Source: an uncultured Rhodospirillales bacterium
Lineage (GTDB): Bacteria > Pseudomonadota > Alphaproteobacteria > Rhodospirillales > UBA2165
Direction of reading: 5' to 3'
Length of the DNA: 64,000 bases
Assembly: GCA_913055735.1 (NCBI GenBank)
Contig: CAJXKD010000001.1
Location: 1 to 64,000, forward strand
Shown: in pieces, positions 36,393 through 44,154 of the stretch
Layout of the letters: each line of letters starts with the position of its first letter
Numbering within the stretch: position 1 is the first letter of the stretch
Made by a program: the position numbers and the translations under genes
Notes under the pieces: model-generated
What the model was told of the DNA's origin: nothing
What the model saw: the letters and a program-made list of their open reading frames with translations, nothing else
Databases searched by the model: none

Positions 36393-37430
36393 GTGCGCAT
36401 CGCTATTGCTACCGATGCATGGTACCCCCAGCCCAATGGGGTGGTCCGGGTTGTCGGCACCGTTGTCGACCGGCTGAAAAATCTGGGCCATGAGATTCTG
36501 GTGATCTCCCCAGACAATTTTCGCACTGTTCCCTGCCCGACCTATTCCGAACTCCCCCTATCGCTGTGGCCGAGAAAGACGACCGCGCGGCTGATCGAGG
36601 AATTCGCCCCCGATGCGATCCACATCGCCACGGAAGGACCTGTCGGGCATGCCGCGCGCGCTTATTGCCTCACGCACGGCCTGCCCTTTACCACGGCCTT
36701 TCACAGCAAGTTCCCCGAATATCTGCACGCGCGCGTCCGCGTTCCCATTTCGTGGGGTTATGCCTACATGCGGCGATTTCACGCGCGGGCAAAAACAGTG
36801 ATGGTACCGGCGGCGGCCATCTACGAGGAACTCGCTGCTTGGAACTTCACCAACATCAAGGAATGGTCGCACGGCGTCGATACCGATCTGTTCCGGCCCG
36901 GTCCCAAGGATTATCTCGACGGTCTGAACCTGCCCCGCCCCTACTTCATTTTTGTCGGACGGGTGACCGTCGACAAGAACCTGCCGGGCTTCCTCGACCT
37001 CGATCTGCCCGGCAGTAAAATCGTCATCGGCAGCGGCCCGGCGCGTGACGCCCTGATGAAACGCTACCCCGACGTGTTGTTCCGGATCGCCAACGGCGAC
37101 GACGAACTGGTACGTCTTTACAACGCGGGCGACGTATTCGTGTTTCCGAGCCGGACCGATACGTTCGGCCTGGTGATGCTGGAAGCGATGGCTTGCGGCG
37201 TCCCCGTCGCCGCCTATCCCGTGACCGGCCCGCTGGATGTAATCGGCGGCACGCAGGCGGGCGTTTTGGACAACGATCTGCGCGCGGCTGCCCTAGCCGC
37301 AGCTGACATCTCGCCCGAGGTTTGCCGGGCGCGCGCCTTGGATTTCTCCTGGGACACGGTTACCCGCCAATTCCTCGATTTCCTGGCCCCCATCCACGCC
37401 GTGGACGAGCCCCTGCGCCGCGCCTCTTGA
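36393..37430 (+). CDS. GT4-family glycosyltransferase
   Basis: A 345-residue GT-B retaining glycosyltransferase starting at GTG 36393. The N-domain begins MRIAIATDAWYPQPNGVVRVVGTVVDRLK. The C-domain has the nucleotide-sugar motif FVFPSRTDTFGLVMLEAMACGVPVAAYPVTGPLDVI (E-x7-E type). The organisation resembles the alphaproteobacterial glycolipid synthases that place a sugar on diacylglycerol, such as the Agrobacterium Agt enzyme, but the acceptor is inferred only from likeness. A 2-oxoglutarate oxygenase follows 58 bp later. No membrane helix is seen; attachment would be peripheral. Confidence 0.88.
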   Translation: MRIAIATDAWYPQPNGVVRVVGTVVDRLKNLGHEILVISPDNFRTVPCPTYSELPLSLWPRKTTARLIEEFAPDAIHIATEGPVGHAARAYCLTHGLPFTTAFHSKFPEYLHARVRVPISWGYAYMRRFHARAKTVMVPAAAIYEELAAWNFTNIKEWSHGVDTDLFRPGPKDYLDGLNLPRPYFIFVGRVTVDKNLPGFLDLDLPGSKIVIGSGPARDALMKRYPDVLFRIANGDDELVRLYNAGDVFVFPSRTDTFGLVMLEAMACGVPVAAYPVTGPLDVIGGTQAGVLDNDLRAAALAAADISPEVCRARALDFSWDTVTRQFLDFLAPIHAVDEPLRRAS

Positions 37431-37488
37431 TATGGGTCAATGCGGCGGGTCCCCGCCGGCGGTGTGATAGGCGCAGGAGGACTTCACG

Positions 37489-38508
37489 ATGAGCATGGTG
37501 GAAGTGGAAGTAACCGTCGGTCAGGACCGCGTTGAAACGCGCGACCTGCCGTTGCTGGATTTGGGCCCCTATTTCGCGGGCGAACCGGGCGCCAAGGAAG
37601 CCTTGGCCCAGGAACTGAAGTTTGCTTGCGAGGAAATCGGCTTCCTCGCGATCAAGAATCACGGCATTCCGCAGGAATTGCTCGACCGCGCCATCGAAGA
37701 GAACAAACGGTTTTGCGCCCTGCCCCTTGAACGCAAACTGGAAATCGAGATCGACCAGAATCAGCGCGGCTATATCCCGCCGAAGGCAACGTTGATCCGG
37801 CACTCCACCTATCACGACAATACGAAATTCGACCTCAACGAAACGACGGTCTTTGCCACCGACTTTCCGCCGGACCATCCGATGGTGAAAGCCGGCAAAC
37901 GGTTTTACGGTCAGAACCAATGGCCGAAAGACCTGCCCGGCTTCCGCGAAACCGTAGAAGCCTACATGGGCGCGATGGAGAAGCTGGGCAAAAGCCTACT
38001 TCCGCTTTGGGCTGTGTCCCTCAATCTGAAGGAAGATTTCTTCGAGCCCTATTTCCGCGACAACTACACCTATTACCGAATGGCACATTATCCGCCGAAA
38101 CCCAATCCGGATGAGAACGAGTTTGCGCTCGGCGCGCACGCCGATACCGGCTTCATGACGTTGCTGCCTGCGGCCGACGTACAAGGGTTGGAAATCCTTG
38201 ACGCCAACGGCATCTGGTTCCGCCCGCGTAAAGTCGAAGGCGCCATCCACGTCAATGTCGGTCAGTTCCTCGAGCGCTGGACCAACAATCGCTTCCGCGC
38301 GACGCCCCACCGGGTCGCCGTGCCGACGGAGGACCGCTATACGGTGCCCGTATTCGTCAATCCGGACTTGGAACCGGTAGTGGAATGCATCCCAACCTGC
38401 CAGGGGCCGGACAACCCACCGCGATATGAACCCGAGTCCTATTGGGATTTCTTCAAGTGGTATATGGAAAACAGCTACCCACACTATAAGGAATTCCACG
38501 CCGCGTAG
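37489..38508 (+). CDS. 2-oxoglutarate/Fe(II)-dependent oxygenase (isopenicillin N synthase-like)
   Basis: A 339-residue non-haem iron oxygenase. The N-domain (DIOX_N) has LPLLDLGPYFAG and CEEIGFLAIKNHGIPQELLDRA. The jelly-roll core shows the facial triad as His and Asp in LGAHADTGFMTLL and the distal His in RATPHRVAVP, with the 2-oxoglutarate-binding Arg in the following TEDRYTVPVFV. The start follows GCAGGAGGACTT. Members hydroxylate or desaturate small molecules; the substrate is unknown. Confidence 0.9.
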   Translation: MSMVEVEVTVGQDRVETRDLPLLDLGPYFAGEPGAKEALAQELKFACEEIGFLAIKNHGIPQELLDRAIEENKRFCALPLERKLEIEIDQNQRGYIPPKATLIRHSTYHDNTKFDLNETTVFATDFPPDHPMVKAGKRFYGQNQWPKDLPGFRETVEAYMGAMEKLGKSLLPLWAVSLNLKEDFFEPYFRDNYTYYRMAHYPPKPNPDENEFALGAHADTGFMTLLPAADVQGLEILDANGIWFRPRKVEGAIHVNVGQFLERWTNNRFRATPHRVAVPTEDRYTVPVFVNPDLEPVVECIPTCQGPDNPPRYEPESYWDFFKWYMENSYPHYKEFHAA

Positions 38509-38633
38509 CGGACGAACCGCGCGTGACGTTGCATTCGCAACTATTCTTGCGCGCGCGGGTCCGTTAAACTCCTTCCCTTATTTATTCGACCGCCGTTCCT
38601 GCGGGATCGTGAAAGAAAAATGGGGGAGGTACC

Positions 38634-40181
38634 ATGCAACAGATTTCACGCGCGCTTATGGCCGCCGGCGCGATGGCAGTTTTTGCCACCGGTCCGGCTA
38701 TGGCCCAAAAGTCCGAAGACACCATCCGCGTCGCCCTGCATCAGCCCATGGGCGTTATCGACGGGTTCTACGATCCGCGCCCCGAACAGTCGCTGGTATC
38801 GTTCATGGTTTTCGACTCACTGGTGATGTTCGATGCCGAACAACGTAAATTCGTCCCGCACGTCGCGGAATCTTGGACCCGCATCGACGGCAAGACGATG
38901 GAGTTCAAAATCCGCCAGGGCATCAAGTTCCATGACGGATCCGACCTCGATGCCGATGACGTCGTCCATTCCCTCAATTTCGGGAAAGACCCGAAATACG
39001 CGTTCCGCTTCAAGGGAACGCGTTTCGGCTATATCGACAAGGTCGAAAAGATCGATCAATACACTGTCCGCATAACCGCTAAGCGTGACTACTTCGCGTT
39101 CCTGGGCCGGCTGGCCAGTCAGCCACCGATCTATCCGTCCGACTACCACACGTCGTTCAAGGACCCGACCGAGTTCGGCAAGAAACCGATCGGCAGCGGA
39201 AATTTCCGTGTGGTCAGCGTCGACGCCACAAAGGGTGTCGTGCTGGAAAAGTTCGATGGCTACAAGCATAGCTCTTCGGCGAAACCGGCGGCCCAGGCGA
39301 AACGCATCCACCTGACCCAGGTTCCGGACCGTCAAACACAGATCGCCAAGATGATTACCGGCGAGCTGGACATCATCTATAACGTCGCCCTCGAACAAGC
39401 AGACGAATTGCGGAAAATGCCCAATTTGGCGGTCGAGGTCGAACCGACGGTCACCTTTAGCTACATCTATTTCGACGCGGTGGACAAATCCGGCATCGGC
39501 GTCTTCAAGGACATCCGCGTCCGCGAAGCCTTGATGCAGGCCATCGACCGCAACGCCCTCAAGAAGGCCTTGCTGCCGCAGGAAATGCACAACGAGCCGT
39601 TGCAGGACGCCATGTGCCACAGCTGGCACATTTCCTGTGCGTCGAGCGCCAAGGTGCCCACCTACGATCTCGATAAAGCCAAGGCGCTTTTAAAGGAAGC
39701 GGGCCTGCAAGACGGCTTCAAGCTTGAGATCACCACCTGGGGCGCGTCCATCAAGACCGCCGAAGCGGTCGCCGGCATGTTGCGCCGCGTCGGCGTCGAA
39801 GCCACCGTCGATGCTCAGACCTTTGTCGGCTACCTCAAAAAACGCAGCGCGAACAAGGTGAATACCTTCGTCAGCCTGTGGGACAATGGCGGCGCGCAGC
39901 CCGACGTGGAAAACACCGCCGGCTTCTTCTGGCTCAAGGGGTCGCGGGATTACCACGGCGACGAGATTCTGCATGGCCTCGTCGGCAAGGGCGGATCGGA
40001 ACTCGATCCCGAAAAACGCGCAGAGATTTTTGCGTCGGGATTCGACCGGATCATCGAGCAACGTTATCAGATGCCGCTGATCCCGATCCCGTCAGTCGTG
40101 GTGCATGACAAGGGCGTCGAAATCCAAGGCGGCCACAAGAGCCCCAAAGGGTTCGAGCTCAATCGTATCCGCTGGAAGTAA
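38634..40181 (+). CDS. ABC transporter substrate-binding protein, family 5 (oligopeptide/nickel/opine type)
   Basis: A 515-residue periplasmic solute-binding protein. Signal peptide residues 1-24 end MAQ after GPAMA. The SBP_bac_5 domain follows with YDPRPEQSLVSFMVFDSLV, VAESWTRIDGKTMEFKIRQGIKFHDG, and RVREALMQAIDRNALKKALL. The Shine-Dalgarno GGGGGAGG is strong. No permease or ATPase gene lies beside it and a terminator follows directly, so it is transcribed alone. The ligand could be a peptide, sugar or other small molecule. Confidence 0.92.
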   Translation: MQQISRALMAAGAMAVFATGPAMAQKSEDTIRVALHQPMGVIDGFYDPRPEQSLVSFMVFDSLVMFDAEQRKFVPHVAESWTRIDGKTMEFKIRQGIKFHDGSDLDADDVVHSLNFGKDPKYAFRFKGTRFGYIDKVEKIDQYTVRITAKRDYFAFLGRLASQPPIYPSDYHTSFKDPTEFGKKPIGSGNFRVVSVDATKGVVLEKFDGYKHSSSAKPAAQAKRIHLTQVPDRQTQIAKMITGELDIIYNVALEQADELRKMPNLAVEVEPTVTFSYIYFDAVDKSGIGVFKDIRVREALMQAIDRNALKKALLPQEMHNEPLQDAMCHSWHISCASSAKVPTYDLDKAKALLKEAGLQDGFKLEITTWGASIKTAEAVAGMLRRVGVEATVDAQTFVGYLKKRSANKVNTFVSLWDNGGAQPDVENTAGFFWLKGSRDYHGDEILHGLVGKGGSELDPEKRAEIFASGFDRIIEQRYQMPLIPIPSVVVHDKGVEIQGGHKSPKGFELNRIRWK

Positions 40182-40202
40182 CGTCCGGCAAACATACAAA
40201 CG

Positions 40203-40234
40203 AAAGGGCCGCTCGCTGGAGCGGCCCTTTTTTT
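40203..40234 (+). terminator. Rho-independent terminator
   Basis: A 9-bp stem GGGCCGCTC (40206-40214) / GAGCGGCCC (40219-40227) with loop GCTG, followed by seven T. It starts about 20 bp after the binding-protein stop. The T run overlaps the stop codon of the convergent TPR gene. Confidence 0.93.
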
Positions 40235-41786
40235 ATTTCGAAAGATCGCTTTTCAGGTTGGTCAGCGCGTCTTGCCAATTGCCGGTACCGGACTGGCGGT
40301 AAAGGGAAAATTCGGGGAACCAAGGCGACCCATCGCCTTCCGCCATCCAGCGGTATTCAGCGGGGTGCGTTACCAAAACGCGCGCCGGGCGTCCGATACC
40401 CGCCCGGAGATGCATATTGGTATTGCTGACCCCCACCACTTCGTCGAGCACCGATACCAGCGCAAGCATGTCCTCAAGATCGTCATTGACGGCGCTAAAG
40501 TCGGCGACCGGCTTTCCGGCATGTGCCGCCAGCCGCTCCGTTTCGCCGGGCGCCGGCATGCGCTGCAGACTGACGAACGTTCCGGCGCGCCCGTGCAACG
40601 CGTCTCCCAAAGCTTCGGGTGGCAGGTGTTTGAACAATGTGCCCGTGCCGGCAAGTCCCGCGCGATAAGTGATCCCCAAATAAGGACCGGGCCCCGCCGC
40701 TGCCAATTTCGCGCGCATCTTATCGACGCGCCCGGGATCGGGAGCCAGCCGCACGGACGGCGGACACGAGGTCATCTCCAGAAGATAGGGAAGTTCTGCA
40801 ACGGGAATTTCCGGCACGGCGGCACCATCGATCCGGCCATCCAGGAAATCAATACGGCTGCAGATCGAGGCGATTTTCGGGTCGGGCCGATAGACCACTT
40901 CGGCGCCGCGCGCCTGGAGTTCCGGTACGAAGCGCAGAAAGAACAGTTCATCGCCCAAGCCCTGTTCGCCGCCGACAATGATGCGTCGGCCCGAAAGGTC
41001 GTTGGCCAAGGGGGCTGCCGGGATGGCGAACCGGTGCCGGTCGGCGCTTGGCCGGAACCGGTAGTTGGCCCATCCCCGTTTGAAATTTCCGCGCGCCAAT
41101 TGGATCAACGAGAGGTTCCAACGCCCTTCACCGAAATCGGGCGCCGCGCCGACAGCAGCACGGTAGGCGACTTCCGCTTCGGGCAAACGCCCCTGCGCAC
41201 GCAGAACGTTTCCCCATCCGTTCAACACGTAGGGGTTCTGGGGATCAATGGCCTGCGACCGGTCGAGCAGATCGGCGGCTTCCGTGAGATGCCCTTCTTC
41301 GGCCAACAATGCCGCCAAGTTGACCAGCGCCCGAATATATCCGGATCGGTACCGCAAAGCCGTTCGGTAGGTATCTTCCGCGGCATCCCGTTCCCCCAAC
41401 GCTTCAAGCGCGACCGCCAGATTGAAATGCGCTTCCGGGTAATCGGCGCGTCGCGCGATCGCTTGCCTGTAGCAATCGACAGCGGCGTCGAGATTGCCCG
41501 CCGCCGCCGCAAGCGCGCCGAGATTGACCAACGGGTCCGGGAAGGCGGGATCGAGACCGGCCGCATGCTTGAAGGCTTCAGCGGCGCTGCCGATCTCCTC
41601 GGCGGCCCGCAATGCCTGACCGAGGTTGTTGAAGGCCGCCGCATCGGTGGGATTCATCTCCGTCGCCGTCCGAAAATATCCCGCAGCGGCGGCGTAATGC
41701 CCCTCACGGAAAGCCGCGATACCGGCATTCGACACGTCGGCAACGGGGCGGGCGGTCATTCGGGCTTCAGGCGCGCCAAAAGGCAT
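40233..41786 (-). CDS. TPR-repeat protein with glycosyltransferase-like C-terminal domain
   Basis: A 517-residue protein. Residues about 15-230 are tandem tetratricopeptide repeats (AAAFNNLGQALRAAEEIGSA, PDPLVNLGALAAAAGNLDAA, PEAHFNLAVALEALGERDAA). Residues about 260-510 resemble the GT9/GT41-type glycosyltransferase fold, with IIVGGEQGLGDELFFLRFVPEL as the first nucleotide-binding strand and YLGITYRAG. Such TPR-GT fusions are common in alphaproteobacteria but are rarely characterised. The ATG at 41786 is used; ATG 41759 is the alternative and lacks a clear ribosome site. Soluble, with no signal peptide. Confidence 0.82.
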   Translation of the reverse strand: MPFGAPEARMTARPVADVSNAGIAAFREGHYAAAAGYFRTATEMNPTDAAAFNNLGQALRAAEEIGSAAEAFKHAAGLDPAFPDPLVNLGALAAAAGNLDAAVDCYRQAIARRADYPEAHFNLAVALEALGERDAAEDTYRTALRYRSGYIRALVNLAALLAEEGHLTEAADLLDRSQAIDPQNPYVLNGWGNVLRAQGRLPEAEVAYRAAVGAAPDFGEGRWNLSLIQLARGNFKRGWANYRFRPSADRHRFAIPAAPLANDLSGRRIIVGGEQGLGDELFFLRFVPELQARGAEVVYRPDPKIASICSRIDFLDGRIDGAAVPEIPVAELPYLLEMTSCPPSVRLAPDPGRVDKMRAKLAAAGPGPYLGITYRAGLAGTGTLFKHLPPEALGDALHGRAGTFVSLQRMPAPGETERLAAHAGKPVADFSAVNDDLEDMLALVSVLDEVVGVSNTNMHLRAGIGRPARVLVTHPAEYRWMAEGDGSPWFPEFSLYRQSGTGNWQDALTNLKSDLSK

Positions 41787-41810
41787 CTATCATGCATTCC
41801 ACAGGGAAAG

Positions 41811-41847
41811 GCCGCCAAATGTGCCAAATTTGGCTGAAACCGGCGGC
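41811..41847. repeat. Nested inverted repeat, possible operator
   Basis: A perfect 12-bp palindrome GCCAAATTTGGC (41823-41834) is flanked by outer arms GCCGCC (41811-41816) and GGCGGC (41842-41847). It lies between the start of the minus-strand TPR gene and the plus-strand DUF4202 gene, about 90 bp upstream of the latter. Symmetry suggests a dimeric regulator site; the regulator is unknown. Confidence 0.5.
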
Positions 41848-41935
41848 AAGTTCCTATATTTACCCATTGAACCGTTAGTTTAGCGTAAAGTACCGCTCCC
41901 CAAGGCTTGCGGCCAAAATCTACGGAACCCTGCGG

Positions 41936-42523
41936 ATGACCGAGAACCGCCTTCAGACCGCCTTCGTTGCCATCGATGCCGCCAACAGCGCCGATCCCAA
42001 CATGGAAAAGGCGGAGGGCGCCGATCAGCCGAAAGAACTGCTGTATGGCCAGCGCATGAGCGCCTGTCTCGACCAGCTGGCCCCTGACGCCCCCGAAACC
42101 GTTCGCCTTGCGGTGCGCGCCCAGCATATCGAGCGCTGGAAAATGCCCCGCGGCGACTATCCCGAGGGCAAAAAAGGCTATCATCGCTGGCGCACCGACC
42201 TTGGCCGTTATCACGCGGAGCGGACCGCCGAAATCATGGCGGCGGCCGGATACGGCGAAGACGAAATCGCCCGGGTGAAAGACATCCTGCAGAAAAAGAA
42301 ACTGCGGTCCGATCCCGACGTGCAGCTGATGGAGGATGTCATCTGCCTCGTGTTCCTCGAATATTACTTCGAGGACTTCGCCGCCAAGCACCCGGAAGAA
42401 AAAATCATCGACATCCTGCGCAAGACCTGGGCAAAAATGTCGCCGCGCGGTCATGAGGCGGCATTGGCCCTCGATCTGCCCACCGCCTCGCGCAAATTGG
42501 TCGAAAAAGCGCTGGCGGCGTAA
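41936..42523 (+). CDS. DUF4202 family protein
   Basis: A 195-residue soluble protein matching the DUF4202 family, whose function is not established. Characteristic features are the early ID..NS.DPN, the HIERWKMPRGDYPEGKKGYHRWRTDLGRYHAE block (rich in His, Arg and Glu, like a HD-type or metal site), and VQLMEDVICLVFLEYYFEDFA. It lies 48 bp upstream of cobA and is probably in the same operon. That placement suggests a role in sulfite or nitrite assimilation or siroheme handling. Confidence 0.85.
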   Translation: MTENRLQTAFVAIDAANSADPNMEKAEGADQPKELLYGQRMSACLDQLAPDAPETVRLAVRAQHIERWKMPRGDYPEGKKGYHRWRTDLGRYHAERTAEIMAAAGYGEDEIARVKDILQKKKLRSDPDVQLMEDVICLVFLEYYFEDFAAKHPEEKIIDILRKTWAKMSPRGHEAALALDLPTASRKLVEKALAA

Positions 42524-42571
42524 CCGGTACCGCGCATTGACCCAACAGATATTGAATAAGGAGATCCGGCG

Positions 42572-43357
42572 GTGACCACACGCCAGCCTACAACTGTCTT
42601 TCTGGTGGGCGCCGGCCCCGGCGATCCGGACCTATTAACCGTCAAGGCCCTCCGCCTGATCCAGGAGGCCGACGCCATCGTCTATGACCGGCTGGTCGCG
42701 GAAGAAATCCTCGACCTCATCCCGGCGGAAACGACACGCATATTCGCGGGTAAGGCATCGCGCCGGCAAGGCACGCCGCAAGACCAGATCAACGCCATGC
42801 TGGTGACGCTCGCGCAAGAAGGCCGCAAGGTCGTGCGGCTGAAAGGCGGCGATCCCTTCGTCTTCGGGCGCGGGTCCGAAGAAGCGCTGCATCTCGTTGA
42901 AAACGGCGTGCCGTTCGAGGTTGTGCCCGGCGTCACCGCGGCCATGGCCTGCGCCGCCTATTCGGGCATCCCCCTCACCCATCGCGGCCTCGCCAAAAGC
43001 GTACGGGTCATCACGGGCCACCGTCGCGACGATCACGCCTTGGACTTCGATTGGCGGGCGCTCGCCGATCCGGAAACGACGTTGGTCGTCTATATGGGGC
43101 TCGCCAACCTGGAGTTGATCGCGAAGGAATTGATCGATGCCGGGGCGGAGCCAAGCCGTCCCGCAGCAGCAATCCATCGCGGATCGACGCCGCACCAGCG
43201 TACGGTGATCGGCACCCTCGCGACGCTACCGGAAAAAGTCAGGAACGCGGGACTGACCGCACCGACGACCGTGATTATCGGCGAGGTCGCATTGCTGGGC
43301 GAAACGCTCGACTGGTTCACACCCGTTGAAGCATCCGATCAAGAGGCCCATGGGTAA
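42572..43357 (+). CDS. cobA: Uroporphyrinogen-III C-methyltransferase (SUMT)
   Basis: Transfers two methyls from SAM to uroporphyrinogen III giving precorrin-2, the branch point to siroheme and cobalamin. The 261-residue stand-alone SUMT starts at GTG 42572 after AAGGAGA. Motifs are VFLVGAGPGDPDLLTVKALRLI, YDRLV, VVRLKGGDPFVFGRGSEEA, and VPGVTAAMACAAYSGIPLTHRGLAKSV. It lacks the CysG dehydrogenase/ferrochelatase domain, so those steps need other proteins. The downstream chelatase overlaps it by eight bases. Confidence 0.95.
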   Translation: MTTRQPTTVFLVGAGPGDPDLLTVKALRLIQEADAIVYDRLVAEEILDLIPAETTRIFAGKASRRQGTPQDQINAMLVTLAQEGRKVVRLKGGDPFVFGRGSEEALHLVENGVPFEVVPGVTAAMACAAYSGIPLTHRGLAKSVRVITGHRRDDHALDFDWRALADPETTLVVYMGLANLELIAKELIDAGAEPSRPAAAIHRGSTPHQRTVIGTLATLPEKVRNAGLTAPTTVIIGEVALLGETLDWFTPVEASDQEAHG

Positions 43358-44144
43358 CGCCCCCAAACAATTGTCCGATGTGACACTGGTGGTTCTCGGA
43401 CATGGGTCGACGAGCGCGCCGGACGCGGCAACCGCGGTTTTCGCCCATGCGGATACGATCAAAAAACGGCATTCGTTCGCAGCCGTGCATCCGGCCTTTT
43501 TGCGGCAGCTCCCCCTCGCGCGAGATGTTATCGAGCCGTTGTCCGGCGAAATCGTCATCGTGCCCCATCTCGCCGCCGACGGGTATATCGCCAAGGATGT
43601 CGTGCCGCGGGAATTGGATCTGGATGGCGGGCTAACGGAGCGGCAGGGCAAGCGCATTTATTACACCGAGCCGGTGGGAACGCATCCCGGTTTGGCCGAT
43701 ATCGCCGCCGCGGCCATCGAAGACGTGCTGAAACACAATGCGCTTACCCCGGACCGAACCGCGGTGGTCGTGGTCGGTCACGGCACGGAACGCGATCCAG
43801 CATCGGGCGAGGCAACGCGCCGGTTGGCCGACGCCATCTTCGGCCGCCATGCCGTTGCCGAAAGCGTTGCGACGCTGCTCGAGATATCACCGCTGGTGGA
43901 TGACTGGCGCACGCTCACCTCCGCCACCGCCGTGATCATCTTGCCGTTTCTGTTTTCCGCCGGGTTCCATGGGCGCGACGACATTCCCGCCCGTCTGGGG
44001 CTGCCGCCGATTCACGCTATTGACGGACCGGCAGCGGGACCCTTCGAAATCGCCGACCGCACACTTTATCTGTGTCCGCCCGTCGGCACGCTGCCGGCCG
44101 TCGCCGACGTGATCGTGGCGCGGGCCCAACAAGCGATCGTCTAA
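43350..44144 (+). CDS. CbiX/SirB-type sirohydrochlorin chelatase
   Basis: A 264-residue protein with two tandem CbiX-like halves. Each half has the metal-site motif: VVLGHGSTSAPD at residues 12-23 and VVVVGHGTERDP at about 142-153. The second half also has IILPFLFSAGFHGRDDIP, with a candidate ligand His. The ATG at 43350 (Shine-Dalgarno AAGAGG) overlaps the end of cobA by eight bases. It would insert Fe2+ into sirohydrochlorin to finish siroheme, or Co2+ in a cobalamin route. The siroheme role is favoured because no other cobalamin gene is seen. Confidence 0.87.
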   Translation: MGNAPKQLSDVTLVVLGHGSTSAPDAATAVFAHADTIKKRHSFAAVHPAFLRQLPLARDVIEPLSGEIVIVPHLAADGYIAKDVVPRELDLDGGLTERQGKRIYYTEPVGTHPGLADIAAAAIEDVLKHNALTPDRTAVVVVGHGTERDPASGEATRRLADAIFGRHAVAESVATLLEISPLVDDWRTLTSATAVIILPFLFSAGFHGRDDIPARLGLPPIHAIDGPAAGPFEIADRTLYLCPPVGTLPAVADVIVARAQQAIV

Positions 44145-44154
44145 AACTTGGAAG

